Shown here: positions 55,075 through 64,000 of the stretch, one piece after another
Layout of the letters: every line of letters begins with the position of its first letter
Position numbering within the stretch: position 1 is the stretch's first letter
From: Candidatus Endomicrobiellum cryptotermitis
GTDB lineage: Bacteria > Elusimicrobiota > Endomicrobiia > Endomicrobiales > Endomicrobiaceae
Assembly: GCA_031257835.1 (NCBI GenBank)
Contig: JAIRNY010000020.1
Coordinates: 1 to 64,000, forward strand
Reading direction: 5' to 3'
Length of the DNA stretch: 64,000 nt
Program-made: the position numbers and the translations under genes
Notes under the pieces: generated by a model
Database searches by the model: none
Told to the model about the DNA's origin: nothing
The model's input: the letters and a program-made list of their open reading frames with translations, nothing else

Positions 55075-55117
55075 TTCTCGTCTATTCAGTTTTTTTACTA
55101 ATTAATAGAGACGAGAA
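55075..55117 (-). terminator. Hairpin between pgk and secG
   Basis: TTCTCGTCTATT and AATAGAGACGAGAA form a stem with one bulge around an AT-rich loop. There is no T-run, so it may act as an attenuator or mRNA-processing site, not as a full stop before secG. Confidence 0.4.
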
Positions 55118-55126
55118 TAATATTTT

Positions 55127-56377
55127 TCACTTTTTGTCCGGAAGAGCCATAATTCCCGGCAATTGTTTACCTTCTAAAAATTCTAAAGAAGCTCCTCCAC
55201 CTGTAGAAATATGGCTTATCCTTTTATCTGCCCCTGCTTTTTTTACAGCAGAAACAGAGTCCCCGCCACCAACAACAGATATAGCCTCATCATCAGTTGC
55301 CTGAGCAACCAAATCAGCAATAGCAACTGTACCTTTAGAAAATTCATCTATTTCAAAAATTCCAAGAGGGCCATTCCAAAGAATAGTTTTTGAGGTCTTA
55401 ATAACTTCCGCAAATTTCTCTACCGACTTAGAGCCTATATCCACACCCATAAAATTGTCAGAAATTACTTCATCTATTGTTTCTTCAACTTGAGCCCCTT
55501 TTGGGATTTGCTTATTTGCAAAATCAACTTTATTTACAACTATATGATCTAAAGGAAGCAAAAAGTCTATTTTCATTTTTTTTGCTTTTTTAATAAGTTC
55601 AGATGCTAAATCCAATTTATCGTTTTCAACAAGAGACGTCCCCGTACTTACCCCTTGAGATTTTAGAAAAGTGTAAGCCATTGCACCACCAATTATAATA
55701 GCATCTACTTTGTTTAAAAGATTCTTTATAACATTTATTTTATCTGAAACTTTTGCACCGCCTAAAATTGCTAAAAATGGCCTTTGGGGATTTTCTAAAG
55801 TTTCTCCTAAAAATTTAAGCTCTTTCTCCAAAAGAAAACCTGCAGCAGCATCTTTAACGTACTTAACTACAGCAACTGTTGAAGCATGGGCCCTGTGGAC
55901 CGTACCAAAAGCGTCTTGAACAAAAATTTCACCCATTGAAGCAACCTTTTTTGCAAAATTTCCCATTGCAACGTTGTCTTTTTCTCCAGCGGCATTTTTA
56001 CCTTCTTCTTCAGGATGAAATCTTAAATTTTCAAGTAAGAGAATTTCACCAGGGTTTAAACTTGTTGCTACTTGTTTAGATTCTTTACTCACACAATCTC
56101 CACCTACAAATTTAACAGACTCATCTAAAAGCTCGCTTAAACGTAGTGATACCGGTTTTAGACTCATTTCCGGAACAAACTTACCTTTTGGCCTCCCAAG
56201 ATGAGACATAAGGATTATTGCTGCATTTTCTTTTAACAAGTATTTAATCGTAGGAATAGTCGCAACTATTCTTTTATCATTTGTTATATTAAGGTTTGCA
56301 TCTAAGGGAACATTATAATCAACTCGAACTAAAACTTTTTTACCTTTCACATTAATATCTTTAAGTGTTTTTTTCAT
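55127..56377 (-). CDS. pgk: Phosphoglycerate kinase
   Basis: A 416-residue glycolytic kinase making ATP from 1,3-bisphosphoglycerate. KKVLVRVDYNVPLD, LMSHLGRPKG, LLENLRFHPEE, the ILGGAKVSDKI hinge, GGAMAYTFL, LWNGPLGIFE and GGGDSV are all present. The start at 56377 (MKKTLKDIN) is chosen because GAGG lies upstream and a six-residue extension is not conserved. It follows gapA by about 130 bp with a hairpin between. Confidence 0.97.
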   Translation of the reverse strand: MKKTLKDINVKGKKVLVRVDYNVPLDANLNITNDKRIVATIPTIKYLLKENAAIILMSHLGRPKGKFVPEMSLKPVSLRLSELLDESVKFVGGDCVSKESKQVATSLNPGEILLLENLRFHPEEEGKNAAGEKDNVAMGNFAKKVASMGEIFVQDAFGTVHRAHASTVAVVKYVKDAAAGFLLEKELKFLGETLENPQRPFLAILGGAKVSDKINVIKNLLNKVDAIIIGGAMAYTFLKSQGVSTGTSLVENDKLDLASELIKKAKKMKIDFLLPLDHIVVNKVDFANKQIPKGAQVEETIDEVISDNFMGVDIGSKSVEKFAEVIKTSKTILWNGPLGIFEIDEFSKGTVAIADLVAQATDDEAISVVGGGDSVSAVKKAGADKRISHISTGGGASLEFLEGKQLPGIMALPDKK

Positions 56378-56397
56378 TGTATATACCTCAAACAACA

Positions 56398-56433
56398 GAC
56401 CGCACTACACATACAATATGTATAAATGCGGTC
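56398..56433 (-). terminator. Hairpin between gapA and pgk
   Basis: GACCGCA and TGCGGTC arms with partly paired ACACATAC/GTATGTGT-like inner bases (TTATACATATTGTATGTGTA). It lies in the gapA-pgk gap and probably gives partial termination or mRNA stability, setting gapA above pgk. Confidence 0.5.
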
Positions 56434-56510
56434 TTGCTTATTATTTTTATATCTATTATTTTTATAGTATTATCAACAAACGCCATAAATCTCCAATTAA
56501 TTATTAGTTT

Positions 56511-57527
<1,017 letters not shown>

Positions 57528-57578
57528 CTAGTGGTTCTATTCATAAAGTACAAAAATAAGCAAAGTAGTCACTTCTTG

Positions 57579-57610
57579 AAGATATTATAAAATTACAATA
57601 TCTTAGTCAA
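57579..57610 (-). promoter_or_regulatory. gapA promoter overlapping an inverted repeat
   Basis: Minus strand TTGACT (57605-57610), 15 bp, TATAAT (57584-57589). AAGATATT...AATATCTT (57579-57604) forms an 8-bp-arm inverted repeat around the -10 box, a possible repressor site. Spacing is short, so strength is uncertain. Confidence 0.45.
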
Positions 57611-57679
57611 ACTATCATAAGATTTAGTAAGACACTAATTTATTTACATATTTTATCCAACAATATGAAACTTGTATAT

Positions 57680-57950
57680 ATAATTAGCCGCAAAAATATC
57701 CTCCTGCTCAATCTAAACTACCTCTCTTGGCTCTTTTAACTCTCCTTCAACATAACATATGTCACTACTCCATTTTAACCCACTATCCACTGACTCTCTT
57801 AACTTTTTTATCTTTATACCAGTAACATTATTTCCTTACCTGCCATCTTGTTTCTCCTATCTTAAGTACCTGCATCTTCACCTTTTACCCCTTTTATCCA
57901 CATTTTAGTTAATATCCTTCCACTTTTTTAACTACTTTTCGTTTTTGTTA
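57680..57950 (-). pseudogene. Coding remnant of unknown origin
   Basis: Between gapA and proA the minus strand has base use like coding DNA. Across two frames it reads VLKIGETRWQVRK and VTGIKIKKLRESVDSGLKWS then SDICYVEGELKEPREVV, then IEQEDIFAANYIYKF. Purine-rich, with several stops and no start. The sequence is coherent enough to be an old gene piece (a phage-type protein is possible), but no family is recognised. Confidence 0.3.
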
Positions 57951-57956
57951 GTTTTT

Positions 57957-57965
57957 TGCTAAAAT
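57957..57965 (+). promoter_or_regulatory. Extended -10 promoter of proA
   Basis: TGCTAAAAT, identical to the box before the PHP-UvrD gene, 33 bp upstream of the proA ATG. No -35 box is seen. Confidence 0.4.
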
Positions 57966-57998
57966 ACCAAAATAAATAAACGTACGGTGGAGCTAATT

Positions 57999-59264
57999 AT
58001 GGAAAACAATCAAGAAAAACAAATAGTGTTTTTAAAAGCTAAAGCTGCCAAAGAAGCTTCAAAAAAGCTTGCCACAATGAGTGCTGAACAAAAAAATAAC
58101 ATACTCTCAGCTATGGCTTGTGCTATAGAAAAAAACATTAAAGAAATCCTGTTCCACAACGAGATAGATGTACAAGCCGCTAAGGAAGCAGGTATAAACA
58201 ATGTTTTAATAGATAGACTTACGTTAAATGAAAAACGCATAAACGAAATGGCCAAAAGTATCAAAGATATCGTACTATTACTAGATCCTGTAGGCACTAT
58301 AGTTGAAGAATTGACTGTTTCAATAGACATAGATGTAAAAAAAATAAGGGTGCCTTTAGGTGTAATAGCTATAATTTATGAAGCTCGTCCAAATGTAACT
58401 ATTGACGCTAGTGCTTTATGCCTAAAAGCTGGAAATTCTGTAATTTTAAAGGGTGGTTCTGAAGCTATAAATTCTAACACAAGTCTTATAAATATAGTAT
58501 CTGAAGCAGCTAAAAAAGCGGGTATGCCAGAAGGAGCAATACAGTTTATTGACACAACAAATAGAACTGCTGTACAAGAACTTATACATTTGGAAAATTT
58601 AATAGATTTACTAATCCCTAGGGGCAGTAATGATTTAATTCAATTCATAAAAGCTCATTCTTTGATTCCAATTTTATCACATGGAAAAGGTTTGTGTCAT
58701 ACATACATAGATGAAAGCGCAAATATAGATATGGCAATTAAAATAGCTCTAAATGCTAAATGCCAAAAACCTTCTGTATGCAATGCAACAGAAACTATTC
58801 TTGTACATAAAAATATTGCTGGGAAAATATTGCCTCAACTATGTAAACTGTACATAGAATCTGGAGTTGAAATAAAAGGTTGCTCCATAACAAAAAAAAT
58901 AGTTCCTTCTGTGAAAGAGGCTCAAGAAGAAGATTGGCAGACAGAATATCTTGACTTAAAAATATCTATAAAAGTTGTAAACTCTCTAGACGAAGCGATA
59001 GAACATATAAACAAATATGGTTCTATGCATTCTGAAGCTATAATAAGTGACAACAAAGATGCCGCAAATAAATTTATCTCCGAAGTTGATGCTGCAGCTG
59101 TTTTTGTGAATGCATCTACTAGACTTCATGATGGAGGAGTTTTAGGTTTGGGATGTGAGATTGGAATTTCTACACAAAAGCTCCATGCAAGAGGGGCTAT
59201 GGGCATTAAAGAACTAACTACTACAAAATACGTAGTGCAAGGTAAGGGAGCAATAAGAAATTAA
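57999..59264 (+). CDS. proA: Glutamate-5-semialdehyde dehydrogenase (gamma-glutamyl phosphate reductase)
   Basis: A 421-residue NADPH enzyme of proline synthesis. VPLGVIAIIYEARPNVTIDA, LKGGSEAINSN, LIPRGSNDLI, HGKGLCHTYID, the catalytic Cys in SVCNATETILVH and LGLGCEIGISTQKLHARG are present. The start ATG at 57999 is favoured over GTG 57987 because GGTGGAG lies at the right distance. proB is not adjacent. The MITE-like element follows the stop by 2 bp. Confidence 0.95.
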   Translation: MENNQEKQIVFLKAKAAKEASKKLATMSAEQKNNILSAMACAIEKNIKEILFHNEIDVQAAKEAGINNVLIDRLTLNEKRINEMAKSIKDIVLLLDPVGTIVEELTVSIDIDVKKIRVPLGVIAIIYEARPNVTIDASALCLKAGNSVILKGGSEAINSNTSLINIVSEAAKKAGMPEGAIQFIDTTNRTAVQELIHLENLIDLLIPRGSNDLIQFIKAHSLIPILSHGKGLCHTYIDESANIDMAIKIALNAKCQKPSVCNATETILVHKNIAGKILPQLCKLYIESGVEIKGCSITKKIVPSVKEAQEEDWQTEYLDLKISIKVVNSLDEAIEHINKYGSMHSEAIISDNKDAANKFISEVDAAAVFVNASTRLHDGGVLGLGCEIGISTQKLHARGAMGIKELTTTKYVVQGKGAIRN

Positions 59265-59266
59265 AT

Positions 59267-59426
59267 GGGTCTGTCTAAAAACCCTAATTCCTATAATGCT
59301 GTGAATTTTTTGGCAATGCAAGGCAAAAAACGCAGGGTTTATTGTGTGATAAACACAAGTTTTTTAACGCAACAGTGTCTAAAAAAGGCATAGTAAGGAT
59401 ATGCGCTAAGGTTTTTAGACAGACCC
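59267..59426. mobile_element. MITE-like element, 160 bp copy
   Basis: Bounded by GGGTCTGTCTAAAAACC and its exact complement at the other end (17 bp, perfect). The interior has no gene but contains short AT-rich palindromic stretches (TTTATTGTGTGATAAACAC). The subterminal sequences match the 66-bp copy at 61-126 in the opposite orientation. It fills the gap between proA and ychF, starting 2 bp after the proA stop and ending 16 bp before the ychF start, so it may now act as a terminator or RNA structure. No transposase with these ends is in the window. Confidence 0.75.
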
Positions 59427-59442
59427 GAATCTAAGGAGTTGT

Positions 59443-60534
59443 ATGAAACTTGGCATTGTAGGACTTCCAAATGTTGGTAAATCAACATTGTTTAATGCTA
59501 TAACAAAAGCTGGTGCAGAAGTTGCAAATTATCCTTTTTGTACTATAGATCCAAACGTAGGCATCGTACCTGTACCAGATAAACGATTAACTTTTTTACT
59601 AAATCTTTATAATGCAAAAAAAGTAGTATCTGCTATATTAGAATTTGTTGATATTGCAGGTCTTGTAAAAGGTGCCTCAAATGGAGAAGGGTTAGGAAAT
59701 CAATTTTTAGCACATATAAGAGAAACTGCTGCCATTATACATGTTGTAAGATGTTTTGAAAGCAAAAATGTAACACATGTTATGGGAGATGTTGATCCTT
59801 TAAGAGACACAGAAATTATAGAAACAGAACTTATTCTTGCAGACATGGATTCACTTTCTAAAAGAATTGAAAGACTTCAAAAAGAAACAAGGCTTAATGA
59901 CAAAAAAATGCTCTCAGAAAGAGAACTTGCGATAAAAGTAAAATCTCACTTAGATGCAGGTAACCCAGCAAGAACTCTTGATTTAAATGACGAAGAAAAA
60001 ATAACTATAAAAGACTTTTTCTTAATAACAGCAAAGCCTGTACTATATGTGTGTAATGTCGATGAAAGCAATTTGCCTTCTATGGAAAACAAATACACAA
60101 ACCTTGTAAAAGAAAAAGCAGAGAAAGAAGGAACTCAAGCAATTTCTATATGCGCAAAAGTAGAAGCAGAACTCTCAGAACTATCTGAAAACGATCAAGA
60201 AATTTTTTTAAAAGATTTAGGTTTACAAGAACCAGGATTAAACAGACTAATTAAAGCAGGATATAACCTTTTAGGCCTAGAAACATTTTTGACAGCAGGA
60301 CAGACACAAGTAAGAGCGTGGACAATAAAAAAAGGGTTTTTGGCACCTCAAGCTGCTGGCGTAATACACTCTGATTTTGAAAGAGGTTTTATTCGCGCAG
60401 AAGTAATGAGTTTTAACGATTTATTTAGACTCGGCAGTCAAAAAGCTGTAAAAGATGCTGGTCTCCTTAAAAGCGAAGGAAAAGAATATGTTGTTAAAGA
60501 TGGCGATATTATAGAATTTCGTTTTAATGTCTAA
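59443..60534 (+). CDS. ychF: Redox-regulated ATPase/GTPase YchF (OLA1 family)
   Basis: A 363-residue P-loop protein that binds the ribosome and hydrolyses ATP rather than GTP. GLPNVGKSTLFNAITKAGAE, NYPFCTIDPNVG, DIAGLVKGASNGEGLGNQFL, NVDES (in place of NKxD, as expected) and the C-terminal TGS domain (FLTAGQTQVRAWTIKKG, YVVKDGDIIEFRFNV) are complete. AAGGAG precedes the ATG. Confidence 0.96.
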   Translation: MKLGIVGLPNVGKSTLFNAITKAGAEVANYPFCTIDPNVGIVPVPDKRLTFLLNLYNAKKVVSAILEFVDIAGLVKGASNGEGLGNQFLAHIRETAAIIHVVRCFESKNVTHVMGDVDPLRDTEIIETELILADMDSLSKRIERLQKETRLNDKKMLSERELAIKVKSHLDAGNPARTLDLNDEEKITIKDFFLITAKPVLYVCNVDESNLPSMENKYTNLVKEKAEKEGTQAISICAKVEAELSELSENDQEIFLKDLGLQEPGLNRLIKAGYNLLGLETFLTAGQTQVRAWTIKKGFLAPQAAGVIHSDFERGFIRAEVMSFNDLFRLGSQKAVKDAGLLKSEGKEYVVKDGDIIEFRFNV

Positions 60535-60574
60535 AAGTTAACAACATATTATATTAAAACTTTTGGAGCATAAG

Positions 60575-61289
60575 TGGAAACTTTACCTATACTGTGGTTG
60601 CTATTTTGGCTTATTATTATAGTTCCCTTGTTTATGGATAGCTATCGCAGTTACGTTTGGTATAGTTATTTATGTTTTGCTAGGGCAACCAAAAGCTTTA
60701 GAGTTTTTTACAGGATACTTAGTTGAATATTCTTTGTCTATTGACAATATGTTTATTTTCTTAATGATTCTTTCTTTTTTCAACATTTCTAAGCAAAATC
60801 AACCAAAAGCTTTAATTTACGGCATTATTGGAGCAGTTATTCTTAGATTTTTGCTTGTTTTTATTGGTATAAGTTTAATAAATGCTTTTTCTTGGACAAT
60901 ATATTTATTTGGCATTATTTTAATTTACACATCAATCAAAATAATAACACAAAAAACAAGAAATTTGACCCATAAAACAATGTTGCATATAAAATTCTAA
61001 AAAAAAATAATGCCTATAGATAACACTAAATAAAACAAAAAGCTTCCTTATAAAAAAGGTAAGCTTTTATATGCAACACCTATGCTTGCTGCCGTTATAG
61101 TCATAGAAATGAGCGACATAATATTTGCCATAGATTCTATCCCAGCTGTACTTTCTTTTATTTGTTGGATTTAAAATGTTACTCTCGCACTTCATAAACA
61201 TTCCAACTGCATTATCCCTTTTAATAATTACAATACTCTTATCCTCAATCATAGCATCAAAATACAGCAGTAATCCTAAGTTTGACTAA
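60575..61289 (+). pseudogene. TerC/Alx family membrane protein, decayed
   Basis: The open piece at 60677-61000 reads LGQPKALEFFTGYLVEYSLS then IDNMFIFLMILSFFNI, a clear TerC/Alx core (metal-related export). The same frame begins upstream (WIAIAVTFGIVIYVL), preceded by a start-like GTG and LPILWLLFWLIIIVPLF at 60575. After TAA codons at 60998 and 61031 the same frame goes on: KLPYKKGKLLYATPMLAAVI then VIEMSDIIFAIDSIPAVLSF, the second conserved TerC block, and a shifted tail IPTALSLLIITILLSSIIAS ends at 61289. Stops, a shift and internal losses show it is dead. Confidence 0.8.
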
Positions 61290-61362
61290 TTATAGTGTAA
61301 ATTTGTAAAATCCTGATTATATTTTACTGCTTATTTAAGACCAAAATAAAGGAGATGTTATA

Positions 61363-62235
61363 ATGAAGAATCTAATGTTGGTGGCTAGTGTATTATGTGT
61401 AGGGTTTTCTTTGTGTTCTTGCAAAAAAGACAGCCCTGTAGTGATTCAAGTTGGAAACGAAAAAATTACAGATGCTAAATTAAATGAAAGGTTAGCTGCA
61501 ACCCCTGCAGAATATCAAAAATATGCATCTACAGCTATAGGTAAAAAACAATTTATTGATGCCATTCTAAAAGAAACTGTTGTTGTAGAAGCTGCAAAAA
61601 AAGCTGGCGTTGAAAAACGTGAAGAATACAAAAATGCTTTATCGGCTTTTGAGTCAGAACAAAAAAAGCAACTATTAGATTATAAGAACGGGTTACTTAT
61701 AGAATCTTATATTAAAGAAATTCATGAAACTGTAGAACCTAGTGATGAAGAAATACAAAAATATTATGACAACAACAAAGCTTTATTTGATGAACCAATT
61801 GCATACACTGTAAGACATGTACTTGTTTCAGACTTGCAGTCAGCACAAAACGCACTTGATAGGTTAAATAATGGAGAATCTTTTGAAAAAGTAGCAAAAG
61901 AAGTTTCTCAAGACACTGGTTCAGCTTCTAATGGTGGACTTGTTGGCCCATTTAAAAAAGGAGATTTGGTTCCAGAATTTGAAGAAGCTGTTGTAAACTT
62001 AAAAACAAATGAGATGTCTGGTATAGTGGAAACTCCTTATGGATATCATATAGTATTTAAGGTATCCGAAAAGAAACTGCCTGCTATATCTTTTGACCAA
62101 GCAAAAGAAACCATTAGAAAAACATTAGAAAAAGAAAAATTTAATAACTGGTTTAATAAACAAAAAGAAAAACTTAATGTCAAAGTAAATTACGATTTAT
62201 CTTTAGCTTCATCAGAAGAAAAAAAATCTAAGTAA
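61363..62235 (+). CDS. Parvulin-type peptidyl-prolyl isomerase lipoprotein
   Basis: A 290-residue envelope foldase of the PrsA/PpiC type. The N-terminus is a lipoprotein signal with lipobox L-C-S-C (cleavage before Cys 20). A helical SurA/PrsA N-domain follows (ITDAKLNERLAATPAEYQKY), then one parvulin domain (YTVRHVLVSDLQSAQNALDR, GPFKKGDLVPEFEEAVVNLK, VETPYGYHIVFKV). A ribosome binding site AAGGAG is in place. It is followed by a second parvulin gene and pdxA. Confidence 0.92.
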   Translation: MKNLMLVASVLCVGFSLCSCKKDSPVVIQVGNEKITDAKLNERLAATPAEYQKYASTAIGKKQFIDAILKETVVVEAAKKAGVEKREEYKNALSAFESEQKKQLLDYKNGLLIESYIKEIHETVEPSDEEIQKYYDNNKALFDEPIAYTVRHVLVSDLQSAQNALDRLNNGESFEKVAKEVSQDTGSASNGGLVGPFKKGDLVPEFEEAVVNLKTNEMSGIVETPYGYHIVFKVSEKKLPAISFDQAKETIRKTLEKEKFNNWFNKQKEKLNVKVNYDLSLASSEEKKSK

Positions 62236-62260
62236 CTTAAAATAAAGCTAGGAGCAAACT

Positions 62261-63307
62261 ATGAAGAAAATTGTAGTAAGTTTTGCAAGCCTTTTTATAG
62301 CTTTTACAGTTTTTGCAGCATCGCAAGTTGTAGACAAGACATTAGCTGTTGTAAATGGGGAACCTATTTTGTCTTCTGAATTCAATAGCTTATTTGCACC
62401 TATTTACGAACAATACGAAAAAGCAACACCAAAATCATCTCAAACTATTCAAAAAGAAAACGAGCTCAAAGATCTTGTTTTAAATCAAAAAATAGGTGAC
62501 GTTCTTTTAAAACAACAAGCAAAAAAGCAAAATGTTAAAGTTTCAAAAAAAGAAATCCAAGATGGGCTTACAGAAATAAAAAAAAGCTTTTCTAGCTACG
62601 GAGAATTTAAGAATGAGCTTAAAAAAGCAAATATGACAATTGCTGATTTTGAAAAAAAACTTAATGACCAAATAGCAATCATGAAACTTTTTAAGCAAAA
62701 TGTTGAGCCTAAAGTAAAAACTCCTACAGAAGTTGAAGCTAAAGCCTTATATGACAAGATAAGTGTAAAAATGAAAGGTGGTAAAACTAACCTTTCTCCT
62801 GAAGACGATTTTTTAGTTAAAAATTTGGCAACAGCATTAAAAAGAATGTCTGGCGAACAGTTGAGGCTTAGACAAATTTTTATCGCTTGTCCTAAAGACG
62901 CAAATGAAACTGAAACTAAAGCAGCGCAAGCAAAAATTGCAACTATAAAAAAAGAACTTCAAAAGAAAACTTTTGCAGGTGTTGCAAGCGAATATTCTGA
63001 AGATCCTATTTCTAAAGGAAGAAATGGCGATTTAGGGCTAGTGGTAAAAGATGACCTTGTCCATAACATAAGCAAAGTTGCTTTCTCAATGAAAGTTGGC
63101 GACTACACAAAAGAACCCATAAAAACAGATACTGGATACCATTTTGTAAAAGTTGAAGAAAAACGTGCAAAAAGAGATATAAATTTTGATGATGTAAAAG
63201 GTGACATATTAGAACTATTATATCAAGCAAATGCAAGAGTTGCATACAATGACTATATTAATACTCTAAAGTCTAAATCTAATATAAAAATTAATAAAAA
63301 CTGGTAA
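62261..63307 (+). CDS. SurA-like periplasmic parvulin peptidyl-prolyl isomerase
   Basis: A 348-residue exported chaperone/isomerase with signal peptide MKKIVVSFASLFIAFTVFAA. The SurA-like N-domain (VVDKTLAVVNGEPILSSEFN) is followed by helices and one parvulin domain (RLRQIFIACPKDANETETKA, GDLGLVVKDDLVHNISKVAF, TDTGYHFVKVEEKR). It has one PPIase domain, where E. coli SurA has two. surA-pdxA neighbourhood, as here (pdxA 3 bp downstream), is the classic order. Confidence 0.92.
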   Translation: MKKIVVSFASLFIAFTVFAASQVVDKTLAVVNGEPILSSEFNSLFAPIYEQYEKATPKSSQTIQKENELKDLVLNQKIGDVLLKQQAKKQNVKVSKKEIQDGLTEIKKSFSSYGEFKNELKKANMTIADFEKKLNDQIAIMKLFKQNVEPKVKTPTEVEAKALYDKISVKMKGGKTNLSPEDDFLVKNLATALKRMSGEQLRLRQIFIACPKDANETETKAAQAKIATIKKELQKKTFAGVASEYSEDPISKGRNGDLGLVVKDDLVHNISKVAFSMKVGDYTKEPIKTDTGYHFVKVEEKRAKRDINFDDVKGDILELLYQANARVAYNDYINTLKSKSNIKINKNW

Positions 63308-63310
63308 GAA

Positions 63311-64000
63311 ATGTTAAAACCTCCCGTAGCAATTACTTTAGGAGACCCAGCGGGAATAAGTTATGAAATAGTTTGCAAGGCTGCAAGTTCTTTAAAGGTT
63401 CAAAGAACTTGCAGCCTTGTACTTTTTGGTGATAAACAAATCTTTAATTATTACTCTAAAAAATATTGTAAAAATAAAAAAAATTTTGAATTTATTGCAA
63501 CATCAAATCTAGGACCTGTAAAACGCTCTGTCCCTTCAACAAAAGCTGGGTTAATTTCCGTTTTTGCTATCAAAGAAGCTGTAAAGTATTGTTTAAACAA
63601 TAAAGCAAAAGCTCTTGTTACAGCCCCTATATCAAAAGAATCTTTAAAACTTGCCGGCATAACTTTCCCTGGGCATACAGAACTACTTGCAAATCTCACA
63701 AATTCTAAAAAAGTGGCTATGTTAATGGCTTGTAATACTATATTAGGTGTTATGGTTACAAGACATATCCCTATATCGCACATTACTAAAAATTTAAAAA
63801 CAAAAAATATTATACAAACTATACTTCTAAGTATTGACTTTATTAAAAAAAATAAAAAAAAGATAAAAATAGCATTATGTGGACTCAATCCGCACGCTGG
63901 AGATAATTCTATTTTAGGAAATGAAGAAAAAAAAATTATAATGCCAGCATACAAAAAATTAATACAGCTAGGCGTCCATATAACACCACCTATACCAGCA
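63311..64000 (+). CDS. pdxA: 4-hydroxythreonine-4-phosphate dehydrogenase PdxA (partial, runs off window)
   Basis: The first 230 residues of PdxA, the vitamin B6 enzyme. It begins MLKPPVAITLGDPAGISYEI and shows ALVTAPISKESLKLAGITFP, GHTELLA (metal/substrate His) and LCGLNPHAGDNSILGNEE, with the conserved NPHAGE/D motif. No stop occurs before the window ends. It starts 3 bp after the surA-like gene. Confidence 0.93.
   Translation, partial: MLKPPVAITLGDPAGISYEIVCKAASSLKVQRTCSLVLFGDKQIFNYYSKKYCKNKKNFEFIATSNLGPVKRSVPSTKAGLISVFAIKEAVKYCLNNKAKALVTAPISKESLKLAGITFPGHTELLANLTNSKKVAMLMACNTILGVMVTRHIPISHITKNLKTKNIIQTILLSIDFIKKNKKKIKIALCGLNPHAGDNSILGNEEKKIIMPAYKKLIQLGVHITPPIPA

Noticed and set aside
61067-61252. 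Minus-strand frame of 61 codons
   Set aside because: Antisense to the conserved second TerC block.

Overview
The window reads as a contiguous piece of an AT-rich (roughly one-third G+C by eye) bacterial chromosome. The combination of Tad/Flp pilus genes, a trimeric NAD-linked [FeFe] hydrogenase with HydG, a PHP-UvrD fusion helicase and many freshly broken genes among intact housekeeping genes suggests the phylum Elusimicrobiota, most likely an Endomicrobium-type symbiont of termite-gut flagellates. That placement is inference from gene content and decay pattern; no rRNA gene is present to confirm it.

Layout: 0.3-5.5 kb, minus-strand Tad/Flp pilus operon (tadE, flp, cpaB, tadA with a TadZ-like N-terminus, tadB, tadC). 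5.5-10.3 kb, RND exporter plus TolC without an adaptor gene. 10.3-15.7 kb, rlmD, yajQ, cysteine desulfurase, mltG and ruvX, with a decayed yacP and a frameshifted coiled-coil gene between them. 15.7-20.0 kb, hydABC electron-bifurcating hydrogenase. 20.4-24.1 kb, Na+/H+ antiporter, thyX, purA, tRNA-Glu and tRNA-Lys, with an IS110 remnant beside them. 24.8-29.9 kb, plus-strand dprA-topA-xerC and an unknown gene. 30.2-35.4 kb, groES-groEL under a perfect promoter with a degenerate CIRCE operator, hydG and thrS.

The strangest stretch is 35.58-45.53 kb. Almost all of it is one decaying minus-strand gene for a giant protein of about 3,300 residues. It has an N-terminal membrane anchor, an EGAYG/GGFHT domain, internal hydrophobic segments, E/Q-rich and coiled-coil linkers and four zincin-like HELxH motifs. 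It is broken by many stops and frameshifts while its neighbours are intact. Next to it lies a mazEF pair whose toxin has a frameshift, then the PHP-UvrD helicase and tRNA-Pro.

50.4-57.5 kb is minus-strand housekeeping: merR-like, HU/IHF, gpsA, plsY, der, tRNA-Gly, tRNA-Leu, secG, pgk, gapA. 58.0-64.0 kb is plus-strand proA, ychF, a decayed terC, two parvulin foldases and the start of pdxA. Two copies of a MITE-like element (61-126 and 59267-59426) and a second, diverged repeat show past small-element activity.

How the parts fit: glycolysis (gapA, pgk) makes NADH and the HydABC hydrogenase, matured in part by HydG, can reoxidise it to H2. Phospholipid (gpsA, plsY), proline, purine, thymidylate and vitamin B6 genes remain intact, as do the recombination genes dprA and xerC. 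Losses fall on a giant surface or secreted protein, a toxin, a TerC membrane protein and an RNase-like NYN protein, as expected for recent genome reduction.
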